From NCBI GenBank assembly GCA_964618975.1, contig CAZUDI010000014.1, forward strand, positions 1 to 64,000: a stretch of 64,000 nucleotides of DNA. Direction: 5' to 3'. Below the pieces are notes generated by a model. It searched no databases, was not told the DNA's origin, and worked only from the letters and a program-made list of their open reading frames with translations. Below are positions 1-7,556 of this stretch, in pieces (within the stretch, counting starts at the first letter, position 1; each line of letters opens with the position of its first letter). The DNA comes from CAZUDI01 sp964618975. GTDB lineage: Bacteria > Desulfobacterota > Desulfomonilia > UBA1062. A program made the translations under genes and the position numbers.

Positions 1-927
1 GCCGAGGAGATCTGCAAGGTGGATCCTGGGGTGGCGGTGGTCTATGGCGCCCATGGTCTGCTGTGCGCCAACAACATCTTCCGCAACGCTACCGAGGACC
101 AGCGCAAGCGCTACATGGACCGGCTCGCCTCCGGCGAGATGCGGGGCTGCATGGGGCTCACCGAACCGGGAGCCGGCTCCGATGCCCTTTCGATGAAGAC
201 CACGGCCAAGAAAGTGGGCGACGAGTACATCCTCAACGGCACCAAGACCTTCATCTCGAATGCCCCCATTGCGGATCTCTCCCTTGTCTATGCCACCACC
301 GATCCCGCCCTTGGGGCCAAGGGACTGTGCGCCTTTATCGTGGAGAAGGATTTCCCCGGCTACGGCGTGGGACGGAAGCTCTCCAAGATGGGCCTGCGTT
401 CGTCACCCACCGGCGAGATTGTGCTGGAAGACTGCCACGTGCCGGCCGAAAATCTGCTCGGCGGGGTGGAGGGTAAGGGTCTGGGCACCATGTTTTCCGG
501 GCTCGATGTGGAGCGTTTCATGTGGGCGAGCATGTCGGTGGGTATCGCCCAGGCCGCCTTCGAGACGGCGCTCAGATATTCTAAGGAGCGCGAACAGTTC
601 GGGCAGCCCATCTTCAACTTCCAGATGATTCAGGATAAGCTCGCCACCATGTCGGTGGAGATCGAGGCGGCCCGGCTGCTGTGCTACAAGGGGCTGACCG
701 CCTGGGATAACCGCAACTACAAGGAGTCGCGAATGCTGGCCGCCCAGGCAAAGCTGTACGCCTGCGAAATGGTCAACCGGGTCACGGCAGAGGCTGTGCA
801 CATTCATGGCGGTTACGGATATATGAAGGAGTTCCCGGTGGAAAGATACATGCGGGATGCCAAGGTCTTTGCCTTGGGCGCCGGCACGAGCGAGGTCCAG
901 AAGCTCATCATCGCCAACTATCTCTAG
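1..927 (+). CDS. Acyl-CoA dehydrogenase, C-terminal part (gene starts before the window)
   Basis: FAD-dependent acyl-CoA dehydrogenase of fatty- or organic-acid oxidation. The reading frame is open from base 1, so the N-terminus is missing. Visible are the FAD/substrate signature GCMGLTEPGAGSDA, the helical core with SKEREQFGQPI, and the C-terminal GGYGYMKEFPVERYMRDAK block. The usual catalytic Glu of the xYEGTSE motif is replaced by Ala (ALGAGTSEVQ). A Glu is instead present in SGLDVERF (codon 511-513), the position used as base by isovaleryl-CoA dehydrogenase-type enzymes. This suggests a branched-chain or isovaleryl-like subfamily, although the exact substrate cannot be read. A perfect 36-bp palindrome and then an intrinsic terminator follow the stop. 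Confidence 0.93.
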   Translation, partial: AEEICKVDPGVAVVYGAHGLLCANNIFRNATEDQRKRYMDRLASGEMRGCMGLTEPGAGSDALSMKTTAKKVGDEYILNGTKTFISNAPIADLSLVYATTDPALGAKGLCAFIVEKDFPGYGVGRKLSKMGLRSSPTGEIVLEDCHVPAENLLGGVEGKGLGTMFSGLDVERFMWASMSVGIAQAAFETALRYSKEREQFGQPIFNFQMIQDKLATMSVEIEAARLLCYKGLTAWDNRNYKESRMLAAQAKLYACEMVNRVTAEAVHIHGGYGYMKEFPVERYMRDAKVFALGAGTSEVQKLIIANYL

Positions 928-950
928 ATAAGGACTACCCTCCTTATAAT

Positions 951-986
951 TCGATAGAGATGCCTCTTAAGAGGCATCTCTATCGA
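951..986. repeat. Perfect 36-bp palindrome after the acyl-CoA dehydrogenase gene
   Basis: Bases 951-968 are the exact reverse complement of 969-986, giving 18-bp arms with no loop and CTTAAG at the centre. No T-run follows, so it is not a classical intrinsic terminator; a good terminator lies just downstream at 1010-1045. It could be an RNA-processing or mRNA-stabilising hairpin, or a protein-binding site. Confidence 0.8.
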
Positions 987-1009
987 AACCCTTGGCTGAT
1001 TTAAGGGAT

Positions 1010-1045
1010 AAAATCACCTTGCACCCTGAAGCAAGGTGATTTTTC
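1010..1045 (+). terminator. Intrinsic terminator between the acyl-CoA dehydrogenase and hypA
   Basis: The 12-base stem AAAATCACCTTG/CAAGGTGATTTT encloses a 10-base loop (1022-1031) and runs directly into a T-rich tract (TTTTTCTT). Its position and strand fit termination of the upstream acyl-CoA dehydrogenase transcript. Confidence 0.8.
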
Positions 1046-1121
1046 TTAAGACGAGGATCAAGACACCGGAGCACTTTAGGCGCTTTACTGTCCGCAGGGC
1101 GGCCGCAGGAGGCATTTCATC

Positions 1122-1184
1122 ATGGCATTGGCCGATCGAACGTGTTCAAAACAACCCGAATGTGATACACGTAGGCATGCATGA
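1122..1184 (+). CDS. Possible 20-codon leader ORF overlapping the hypA start
   Basis: A short ORF starts with ATG at 1122, preceded by a strong Shine-Dalgarno sequence (AGGAGG, ten bases upstream), and stops with TGA at 1182-1184. It ends five bases past the first base of the hypA start at 1177. The predicted 20-residue peptide has Cys at positions 8 and 14 and His at 19. hypA itself has no good Shine-Dalgarno sequence, so ribosomes translating this leader could re-initiate at hypA. The peptide matches nothing I recognise, and it may act only through coupling. Confidence 0.35.
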   Translation: MALADRTCSKQPECDTRRHA

Positions 1185-1527
1185 ACTTCCCGTAACCGAG
1201 AGCATTCTGGATATCGTCGTGCGTCACGCGCAGGCCAATGGGGTCAGACAGGTGGTGGCCATCAACCTGAGGGTCGGCGAGATGTCCGATCTCGAGGACG
1301 AATGGATCCAGCGCTACTTCGACTATTTGAGCCGTGACACGGTGGCCCAGGGGGCCAAACTCCGCATCGAGCGGGTACCGGTGGTGATCCGATGCACGGG
1401 GTGCGGTCAAGAGTATGAGGTGAATGTGCGGGCAATGGGGGACAGTGCCTGCCCCGAGTGCCGTTCGTCAAAGGGCGAACTCATTTCCGGACGGGAGTAT
1501 TATATCAAGGACATGGAGGTGCGGTGA
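1177..1527 (+). CDS. hypA: Hydrogenase maturation nickel metallochaperone HypA
   Basis: Zinc- and nickel-binding protein that, with HypB, delivers nickel to the large subunit of [NiFe] hydrogenase in the cytoplasm. The 116-residue product has the family length. The start at 1177 is chosen because nickel binding needs the N-terminal Met-His-Glu (MHELPVTESI), which longer starts would bury. Two CxxC pairs (CTGC and CPEC) form the structural zinc site in the C-terminal third. The stop codon overlaps the start of hypB by one base (TGATG), showing translational coupling. No hydrogenase structural genes or hypCDEF are present in the window. Confidence 0.95.
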   Translation: MHELPVTESILDIVVRHAQANGVRQVVAINLRVGEMSDLEDEWIQRYFDYLSRDTVAQGAKLRIERVPVVIRCTGCGQEYEVNVRAMGDSACPECRSSKGELISGREYYIKDMEVR

Positions 1528-2249
1528 TGGATGAGGTGCGGCTGATTGAGATCAGGGAGGAGATTCTCTCGGACAATACGTATCTGGCCGACGAGATCCG
1601 GGCCAGGCTCAAGACGGAGAAGACCCTTCTCATGAACCTCATGGCCTCCCCGGGGGCTGGAAAGACGAGCCTGATTCTGCGTACCATCGAGCATCTGAAG
1701 GATAGCTTAAGCCTGGGGGTGATCGAGGCCGACATCGATTCCATGGTGGATTCCGAGCAGGTGGCCGCCGCGGGTGTGGAGGCGGTGCAGCTGCATACCG
1801 GGGGCTTCTGCCACCTGGACGCCCCCATGGTGCTCAAGGGCCTCGAGGCCTTCCGGCCGGGAAGTCTCGATCTGATCATCATCGAGAACGTGGGCAACCT
1901 CGTGTGTCCCGCGGAGTTCGATACCGGCGCGCTCCTCAACGTGATGATCCTGAGCGTCCCCGAGGGGGACGACAAGCCGCTCAAGTATCCACTCATGTTC
2001 AGGGTCTGTGACGTGCTCATCGTGAACAAGACCGATTATCTGGGACTGTCGGACTTCGACCTCTCCCGGCTGCGGGAGCGGGTGTTGGCCCTCAATCCCA
2101 GGATGAAGATTTTCGAGCTCTCCTGCCGCACGGGTGAGGGGGTAGCAGCCTGGACGACCTGGCTTAAAGATGAGGTGGCCCTCTTCAAGGGCGACTCGGC
2201 CGCCATGATGCCGGATGGGCCCGAGCGGCCTGAATCCATCGGTACCTAA
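1527..2249 (+). CDS. hypB: Hydrogenase maturation GTPase HypB
   Basis: SIMIBI-class GTPase that powers nickel insertion into [NiFe] hydrogenase together with HypA. The 240-residue protein shows the P-loop SPGAGKTSL near residue 43, the metal-site Cys-His in GGFCHLDAP, the Cys of NVGNLVCPAEFDTG, and the guanine-specificity motif NKTD. It lacks the N-terminal nickel-binding CxxCGC motif and the histidine-rich stretch of some HypB proteins, so it probably has no nickel-storage role. The start overlaps the hypA stop by one base. The intergenic stretch that follows carries the hsp20 heat-shock promoter. Confidence 0.95.
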   Translation: MDEVRLIEIREEILSDNTYLADEIRARLKTEKTLLMNLMASPGAGKTSLILRTIEHLKDSLSLGVIEADIDSMVDSEQVAAAGVEAVQLHTGGFCHLDAPMVLKGLEAFRPGSLDLIIIENVGNLVCPAEFDTGALLNVMILSVPEGDDKPLKYPLMFRVCDVLIVNKTDYLGLSDFDLSRLRERVLALNPRMKIFELSCRTGEGVAAWTTWLKDEVALFKGDSAAMMPDGPERPESIGT

Positions 2250-2321
2250 CCCTATCCCCGGCGGCCTTTCCTCCCCTCCCTTGCAGCGTCTGCCGGCCTG
2301 CTGAGCAGGACAATGTAAGCA

Positions 2322-2352
2322 CCCTTGAAATCCTTTTGTCTGACCCTACATA
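2322..2352 (+). promoter_or_regulatory. Sigma-32 (RpoH)-type heat-shock promoter of the hsp20 genes
   Basis: CCCTTGAAA (2322-2330) and CCCTACATA (2344-2352) are separated by 13 bases. This closely matches the RpoH consensus (CTTGAAA, 11-16 bases, CCCCATNT). It lies about 40 bases before the first small heat-shock gene, which fits the function of the downstream genes. Confidence 0.7.
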
Positions 2353-2393
2353 AGGGGTGAAATCAATCAGGAAACCAAACGGAGGTGAGTGTT

Positions 2394-2834
2394 ATGGTGA
2401 GAATGACAACGAATGGATGGTTGCTCGATCCCTTGAAGGACATGCTGCGCTTCGAGCGGGACATGGACAACCTGTTCTGGGGTTCGGGCGGATCACGGGC
2501 AAGCTCGACCCCGCCCATCAACGTATATTCGGGCGAGGATGATGTGGTCGTCACATCCGAGATCCCGGGGATCAAGGCCGAGGACGTGGAGATTTCGGTG
2601 AGCGGGGATACCCTGACCATGAAGGGCACTCGCAAGGCGGAAGACCTCGCTCAGGGCGCCACCTGGCACCGCCGTGAACGCGGCGAGGGCAGTTTTTACC
2701 GCAGGGTGCGGCTGCCCTTCAGCGTCGACAGCCAGAAGGTGGAGGCCGCCTATGAAAAGGGGGTCCTCAGGATTACCCTGCCGCGCTCCGAGGCCGACAA
2801 GCCCCGCAAGATCAGCGTAAGAACCAGCGAGTAA
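2394..2834 (+). CDS. hsp20: Small heat-shock protein Hsp20, first of three
   Basis: ATP-independent holdase chaperone of the alpha-crystallin family that binds unfolding proteins during heat stress. The alpha-crystallin domain spans about residues 40-140 of 146 (PPINVYSGEDDVVV to the end), with strand motifs such as EIPGIKAEDVEISV and the hallmark GVLRITLPR. There is no C-terminal IxI oligomerisation motif beyond KISVRTSE. ATG 2394 is chosen because GGAGG (2381-2385) stands eight bases upstream; a GTG at 2385 would overlap that site. The next gene begins 13 bases after the stop. Expression is probably controlled by the sigma-32-type promoter at 2322. Confidence 0.93.
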   Translation: MVRMTTNGWLLDPLKDMLRFERDMDNLFWGSGGSRASSTPPINVYSGEDDVVVTSEIPGIKAEDVEISVSGDTLTMKGTRKAEDLAQGATWHRRERGEGSFYRRVRLPFSVDSQKVEAAYEKGVLRITLPRSEADKPRKISVRTSE

Positions 2835-2847
2835 GGAGGTCGATACC

Positions 2848-3249
2848 ATGGAAAAGAACACGTTGAATGTTGAAAAGAACTCCGGCGAGCGCCAGGTCGC
2901 CGAGCGAACCAGGGATCGCCGGATGTATATCCCGCGGGTGGATATCTACGAGACCGGTAACGACATCGTTATCCTGGCCGATATGCCCGAGGCGGACGAA
3001 AAGAGTGTGACCCTCAACCTGGATAAGGATGTGCTTACCATCGAGGCCAGTATCGAAGAGGAACACATGGGGGGGCACACTGCGTTCTATTCCGAATACG
3101 GATTGGGCGACTACTATCGCGCCTTCACCGTTTCGGATGCGATCGATCGGGAGAAGATCGAGGCCCGCATGAAGGACGGCGTCCTGCGGGTGGTGCTGCC
3201 CAAGGCCGGGCCGGCCAAGGCCAGGAAGATCAGCGTCAATGCAGGCTGA
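2848..3249 (+). CDS. hsp20: Small heat-shock protein Hsp20, second of three
   Basis: Alpha-crystallin family chaperone of 133 residues. After a short charged N-terminal arm (about 28 residues) the crystallin domain runs from MYIPRVDIYETGNDI to the C-terminus, with DMPEADEKSVTLNL and GVLRVVLPKA. The N-terminal arm is much shorter than in the two neighbouring paralogues, so this copy may be an assembly partner rather than a large-oligomer former (inference). A strong AAGGAGG sits upstream. It is the middle gene of a three-gene set with gaps of 13 and 20 bases, most likely one transcript. Confidence 0.92.
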   Translation: MEKNTLNVEKNSGERQVAERTRDRRMYIPRVDIYETGNDIVILADMPEADEKSVTLNLDKDVLTIEASIEEEHMGGHTAFYSEYGLGDYYRAFTVSDAIDREKIEARMKDGVLRVVLPKAGPAKARKISVNAG

Positions 3250-3269
3250 AGCATAAAGGAGGGAAAACC

Positions 3270-3770
3270 ATGACCATGCGAAACATGACACCGTGGAAAT
3301 GGGGACGCAGCCGGGTTGTCCCGGCGGCACGCGAAGCGACCGAGCGCTACCTCGAACCCCTGCACTACGCGATGAACGAGCTCTTCCGGGAGTTTACCCG
3401 TTCTGCCTTTCCCGGCTTCGGTGAGGAACAGGGCACCTTCTATCCGGATGTCAACATGACCGAGGACGAGCGTGAGGTGAAGGTCACCGCTGAGCTGCCC
3501 GGTATGGACGAGAACGATATCGAGATCAGCCTGACGGATGAGACCCTGACCATCAAGGGCGAGAAGAAGACCGAACGGGAAGAGAAGGGCAAGGAAAGCT
3601 ACTACATGGAGCGCACCTTCGGGTCCTTCCAGCGGGTTCTGCCCCTCAGCGGCAGGATCGATGCCACCAAGGCGGATGCGACCTTCAAGAAGGGGGTCCT
3701 GTCCATCACCCTGCCCAAGCTGGAGGCTGGCAAGGCCGAGAGCAAGAAGATCAGGATCAAGACCACGTAA
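3270..3770 (+). CDS. hsp20: Small heat-shock protein Hsp20, third of three
   Basis: Alpha-crystallin family chaperone of 166 residues, with a longer N-terminal region (about 55 residues, aromatic and arginine-rich) typical of class A bacterial sHsps. The crystallin domain begins at TFYPDVNMTEDEREV and includes ELPGMDENDIEISL, SFQRVLPL and GVLSITLPK; the C-terminal tail ends in KKIRIKTT, which holds the IxI oligomerisation motif. AAGGAGGG precedes ATG 3270. This is the last gene of the heat-shock set and is followed by a perfect palindrome at 3791. Confidence 0.93.
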   Translation: MTMRNMTPWKWGRSRVVPAAREATERYLEPLHYAMNELFREFTRSAFPGFGEEQGTFYPDVNMTEDEREVKVTAELPGMDENDIEISLTDETLTIKGEKKTEREEKGKESYYMERTFGSFQRVLPLSGRIDATKADATFKKGVLSITLPKLEAGKAESKKIRIKTT

Positions 3771-3790
3771 ATAACCTGATACCCCCCCTG

Positions 3791-3822
3791 GGCCGGCGGG
3801 GACAAGCTTGTCCCCGCCGGCC
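3791..3822. repeat. Perfect 32-bp palindrome after the hsp20 genes
   Basis: The arms of 16 bases (3791-3806 and 3807-3822) are exact reverse complements centred on AAGCTT. The hairpin could terminate or stabilise the hsp20 message, although there is no T-run after it. Confidence 0.75.
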
Positions 3823-3969
3823 ACGAAGCACGCACAGCTGCACCCCCCCTGCATGACTCATTTCGATGCCCAGACTTGCCCCTGCAGGGTGAGGATGCCT
3901 GCCGGAAAGATTGCGTTTTTCAGAGGTTCCCCCTGTGGCGCCCCTGCAGAGGCGCCACAAGGCACGCGC

Positions 3970-4014
3970 GGGAGGCACAGGCAGGCGGGGAGGCACAGGC
4001 AGGCGGGGAGGCAT
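3970..4014. repeat. 18-bp tandem direct repeat, 2.5 copies
   Basis: The unit GGGAGGCACAGGCAGGCG occurs at 3970-3987 and 3988-4005, and its first eight bases recur at 4006-4013. The copies are identical with no spacer, consistent with a slippage-generated minisatellite. Confidence 0.75.
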
Positions 4015-4104
4015 ATTCATAGCATGTGAATAATCGGAATCTTTATTCTTGACATACATGCGGCAGACATGATCACGTAAGCCATTCCCGGTAACTGGAG
4101 TGAA

Positions 4105-5532
4105 ATGGATATGGAAACAGCGCACCTCAAGCGGATGAGAGATTTCTTCACACCCCGCCATATCGCCGTGGTCGGGGCCTCGACCCGCAACTTCTGGTTC
4201 GAGAACATCGTCAGCAACGCCTCACGGGCAGGCTTTGAGGGCCACTTCTATCCCGTCAACCCCAAGGCGGATCTGGTGCACGGGGTCAAGGCCTATGGGA
4301 GCATTGCCGATCTTCCCGAGAACACGATTGATTTTGGCGTAATCGTGCTCAAGACCGACTTGGTGATGGAGGCGCTCAGACAGCTCGCTGCCAAGGGAGT
4401 GCGGCATGTCCTCTTGATCGCCTCGGGCTATGCCGAGACGGGCCCGGCCGGCCTGGCCCTGCAGGCCGAGCTTGTGCGTTACTGCCAGACCCACGCCATC
4501 CTCCTCCTGGGGCCCAACTGCCTGGGATTCATCAACGGGGGGGCGGAGGCGAGCGTGTTCGCCGGCGGCTCGGTGGAGGGCACCATCCGGCCCGGGTCCA
4601 TCGGCGTCATCGGCCAGAGCGGCGCCAGTACCGAGATGCTGGTCTCGAAAATCCTGGCACGCGGCCTGGGCATCTCGCTCTATGCCACCACCGGCAACGA
4701 GGCCCTCCTCACCACCGAGGAGGTGCTCGACTATCTCGTGCATGACGGTCAGACCCGGATCGTGACCGCCTTCATCGAAGGTTTCCGCGATGTGCCACGG
4801 CTGCGGCGTATCGCCCGCCAGGCGGCCCGGCGTGGCATCCCCCTCATCATGCTCAAGGTGGGGCGCTCGGAGAAGGGCCGTCTGGCGGCGCAGTCCCACA
4901 CCGGTGCCCTGGCCGGCGACGATGCCGTAACCGACGCATTCATGCGGCAATTGGGCATCGTGCGGGTGGAATCGATCGAGGAGCTGGTCGAGACGGCCCG
5001 CGCCTTCTCCCGCCTGGGGCTGCCCTCCGGCGACGGCCTGGGGATCTGCACCCTCTCCGGCGGGCTGTGCGGGCTCTATGCCGATCTGTGCGCGAAGCAC
5101 GGCATCGAACTTCCCGAGCTCTCCGTCCGGACCGTCCACGATCTGGCCGGGATGCTGCCCGCTTTCGCCCAGGCGGCCAACCCGCTGGACGTGACCGGTG
5201 CGGGCTTCCAGGACGGGTTCGAACGGATCGTGGCTACTCTGGCGCGTGACCCGGGCCTGGCGGTTGTGGCGGCCCTGTGTTTCGCCCCTCAGAGTCCGGA
5301 CGACGTCTTCTGTCATGCGGTCCGGGAGGTCTTCCTGCCCCTGGCGCGTTCCCTCGACAAGCCGCTCGTCCCCCTGATCTTCCGCGAGATGAATACCTTT
5401 GCACGGGAGTTCTTCGACACCCGGGGCCTCTACTGCATCGAACAGCCCGAACTCGGGTTCCGGGCCCTCGCACACCTCTTCGCGTATGCGCGCTATCTGC
5501 GGCAGACGCAAGGTGACCCGGCCGCGGACTGA
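4105..5532 (+). CDS. ADP-forming acyl-CoA synthetase alpha-type subunit (CoA-binding/ligase protein)
   Basis: The 475-residue product has an N-terminal CoA-binding Rossmann domain (HIAVVGAST near residue 15) and two succinyl-CoA-ligase-like flavodoxin domains, with GPNCLGFIN and GSIGVIGQSGA. The phospho-histidine motif SHTGALAGDD is present near residue 265. These are the features of the alpha subunit of ADP-forming acetyl-CoA synthetases, which make ATP from acyl-CoA. The ATP-grasp beta subunit, often fused or adjacent, is missing here, so the partner must be elsewhere or the protein has another role. No Shine-Dalgarno sequence is clear before ATG 4105 (or 4111). Confidence 0.85.
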   Translation: MDMETAHLKRMRDFFTPRHIAVVGASTRNFWFENIVSNASRAGFEGHFYPVNPKADLVHGVKAYGSIADLPENTIDFGVIVLKTDLVMEALRQLAAKGVRHVLLIASGYAETGPAGLALQAELVRYCQTHAILLLGPNCLGFINGGAEASVFAGGSVEGTIRPGSIGVIGQSGASTEMLVSKILARGLGISLYATTGNEALLTTEEVLDYLVHDGQTRIVTAFIEGFRDVPRLRRIARQAARRGIPLIMLKVGRSEKGRLAAQSHTGALAGDDAVTDAFMRQLGIVRVESIEELVETARAFSRLGLPSGDGLGICTLSGGLCGLYADLCAKHGIELPELSVRTVHDLAGMLPAFAQAANPLDVTGAGFQDGFERIVATLARDPGLAVVAALCFAPQSPDDVFCHAVREVFLPLARSLDKPLVPLIFREMNTFAREFFDTRGLYCIEQPELGFRALAHLFAYARYLRQTQGDPAAD

Positions 5533-5639
5533 GCGGCCCGTTTGCCGCCGGGGTGGTGACCTTTTTGTGGCGCCTTCCCTGCTGGCAGAAGGGGTGCTGA
5601 GCGAAGGGTATCTTCGGACCGGGATGTCCTAGGTCGAAC

Positions 5640-5668
5640 TTGCCACGGGGTGCTCCTTCATGCATAAA
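5640..5668 (+). promoter_or_regulatory. Sigma-70-like promoter of the C45 acylase gene
   Basis: TTGCCA (5640-5645), a 17-base spacer and CATAAA (5663-5668) lie about 30 bases before the gene start at 5700. Spacing and position are good; the -10 box deviates from consensus at two positions. Confidence 0.45.
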
Positions 5669-5699
5669 AAGGGCAACATCTTGCTTTCAAGGAGGGGGG

Positions 5700-7556
5700 A
5701 TGAGGCGACCGTGTCCGAGGGGGTGGGTGCTGCTCCTGATCCTTTTGTGGGGCGTGCTCGGGGCGTGCTCGTTCACGCCCGATGTGAGAGTTGACGAGCG
5801 GCAGATTGTGCTCGACAACGGGGTGCGACGCTTCGGTGCCGGCGAGGCGTGCCTGTCCGGGGCGATTCCCGTGCTGAAGCTCGCCGGCAGCCCCTATGAG
5901 ATGGGGCGGCAGTACGGGGTGCTCCTGCGGCCCGAGCTGCACCGCGTGGGATATGCGGTGCTCTCCTTCATCGACGACGTGCTTATCTCCCTGCCCTGGT
6001 ATGTCCGGCCCCTGGCCCCCCTAGCCATCTCCTCCATGCTGCGTGAGGCCCGCAGACGCGTCCCGCAACGCTACCTGGAGGAGATCCGGGGGATGGCCGC
6101 GGGCAGCGGCCTGGACGAGGACACGCTGCTCTTTCTTGCCGCTGCCGGAGGCCTGATCGAGGGTTCGGGCTGCACCTCCGTGCTGGCCAGGCTCGAGGAC
6201 CGTCTCCTCCATGGACGCAACTTCGACTGGGAGCCCCCCCTGCTGGGACGCTTTCCGGTGATCGTGGAATACCGGCCCGCGGGGAGGAAAGCCTTTGTGA
6301 GCTTCTCCTTTGTGGGCTTCCCCGGGGTCATTCACGGGATCAACGCCGAGGGTGTCTCCCTGAGCGTGAACATCGCCTTCGGCATGCATGCCAAAGACAA
6401 CCGCGGTCTGCCGATCATGTTCCGCTGCCGGGAGGTCCTGGAGCGCGCCGCCACCCTGGCGGAGGCCGGGGCGGTGATCCGCGAGTACGACACCGACGAG
6501 TCGGGCTGGATGATCACCGTTTCCAGCGCTCGGGAAAACACGGGGGCCCTCTTCGAGCTGTACGACCATACCTACACGCAGACCCCGCTCGAGGGCGACT
6601 ACCTCTGCGTGCACAACATCCTCTTCCGGCCCGGGCGTCTGGAATCGACCGCGCTCTCACGCCGCTACCTCGGTCTCGGGCTGGGGCAGGCCGAGTGGAA
6701 CCTCGCGCGGGTGGAGGCCTCCCAGCGGTTCTTCCGGGAGAGGGGCGTGCACGGGGTGGAGGATATGGACGCCTTTCTGCAGGGCCGGGGCGTCCATGGC
6801 TATGAGGACCTCGTCCTTACGGACAACGCGAGTATCAACAACGAGTATACGATCAACACCCTCATCTTCGACTGGCAGCGCGACTCGGTCTATTACGCGG
6901 TCGCACAGGCCTACAGCGCCTCGGCCACGCTCTACCGCTACGATCTGAAACAGGGCAGCTTGAGGGTGCACCGCGAGGCCGATCCCTGGTGCGATGATCC
7001 TCTCGTCAAGAGAAGGATCGCATGGTATCTCAACTACAAGGAGCTCTCCTACCGGGGGGACTATGCCGGGATCCTGGCGCAGACCGACTGGCATGACGAA
7101 CTCTCGCCCGCCCAGCTGGGCTACCTCGTGCAGGCCTGGAAGAGATCGGGGTGTGCCCTGGATGCCGACGCGTTTCTGGCAGGCATAGAGAGGGCCCTCA
7201 CGCGATATCCCCACTACGGGCTGCTCTTCAAGCTCGCCGGCGATATCTGTCTGAAAGACGGCCGCCAGCTGGAGGCCGCCTCGTGGTATGCGCGCGCACA
7301 GGAAGCCCCGTTTCTCGGAGGCGTGGAGCGTCTGGAGGTGCTCGAGCACCTGTCCCGGATCTACCTGGATGCGGGGCTCAGAGACAAGGCCGCCGATACC
7401 ATGCAGGCCTACCTGGAGCTCGTGGACTCCCTGCGGCCATGCTACTCCATCGAGGACCGCTATGAGAGGACCTATCACGAATTTAATGGCCTCAAGGGTC
7501 GCCCCGCTGCTTGTAGCGCAAAGCAGGGGCAAAAGCCTGCCCTGGGATCCCCATGA
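5700..7556 (+). CDS. C45 (acyl-CoA:6-APA acyltransferase/acid-ceramidase-like) Ntn-hydrolase lipoprotein
   Basis: Predicted outer-membrane or periplasmic lipoprotein of 618 residues. ATG 5700 is chosen because AAGGAGGGGG stands directly upstream and a signal peptide with lipobox LGAC (Cys23) follows. The hydrolase domain (about residues 60-420) has the entry motif SPYEMGRQYG, the likely nucleophile Cys158 in GSGCTS, HGRNFDWEP, and the Asn-rich active-site segment DNASINNEYTINT. In the family an autocleaved N-terminal Cys attacks amide bonds of N-acyl substrates. The C-terminal 200 residues look helical, perhaps TPR-like. The last about 25 codons are formed by a dispersed repeat copy (7482-7560). 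Substrate unknown. Confidence 0.82.
   Translation: MRRPCPRGWVLLLILLWGVLGACSFTPDVRVDERQIVLDNGVRRFGAGEACLSGAIPVLKLAGSPYEMGRQYGVLLRPELHRVGYAVLSFIDDVLISLPWYVRPLAPLAISSMLREARRRVPQRYLEEIRGMAAGSGLDEDTLLFLAAAGGLIEGSGCTSVLARLEDRLLHGRNFDWEPPLLGRFPVIVEYRPAGRKAFVSFSFVGFPGVIHGINAEGVSLSVNIAFGMHAKDNRGLPIMFRCREVLERAATLAEAGAVIREYDTDESGWMITVSSARENTGALFELYDHTYTQTPLEGDYLCVHNILFRPGRLESTALSRRYLGLGLGQAEWNLARVEASQRFFRERGVHGVEDMDAFLQGRGVHGYEDLVLTDNASINNEYTINTLIFDWQRDSVYYAVAQAYSASATLYRYDLKQGSLRVHREADPWCDDPLVKRRIAWYLNYKELSYRGDYAGILAQTDWHDELSPAQLGYLVQAWKRSGCALDADAFLAGIERALTRYPHYGLLFKLAGDICLKDGRQLEAASWYARAQEAPFLGGVERLEVLEHLSRIYLDAGLRDKAADTMQAYLELVDSLRPCYSIEDRYERTYHEFNGLKGRPAACSAKQGQKPALGSP

Larger units (their letters stand above)
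3771..4104. other. Intergenic region with palindrome, hairpin and tandem repeat
   Basis: This 334-base gap holds a perfect 32-bp palindrome (3791-3822), a second hairpin (3934-3959, TGTGGCGCC/GGCGCCACA with an 8-base loop) and 2.5 copies of an 18-bp direct repeat (3970-4014). A TTGACA hexamer lies at 4049-4054 upstream of the next gene, without a convincing -10 box. No gene is visible. Confidence 0.6.

Noticed and set aside
3970..4014. Possible CRISPR or phage attachment repeat
   Set aside because: The 18-bp units are directly abutting without spacers and no cas or integrase genes are present.
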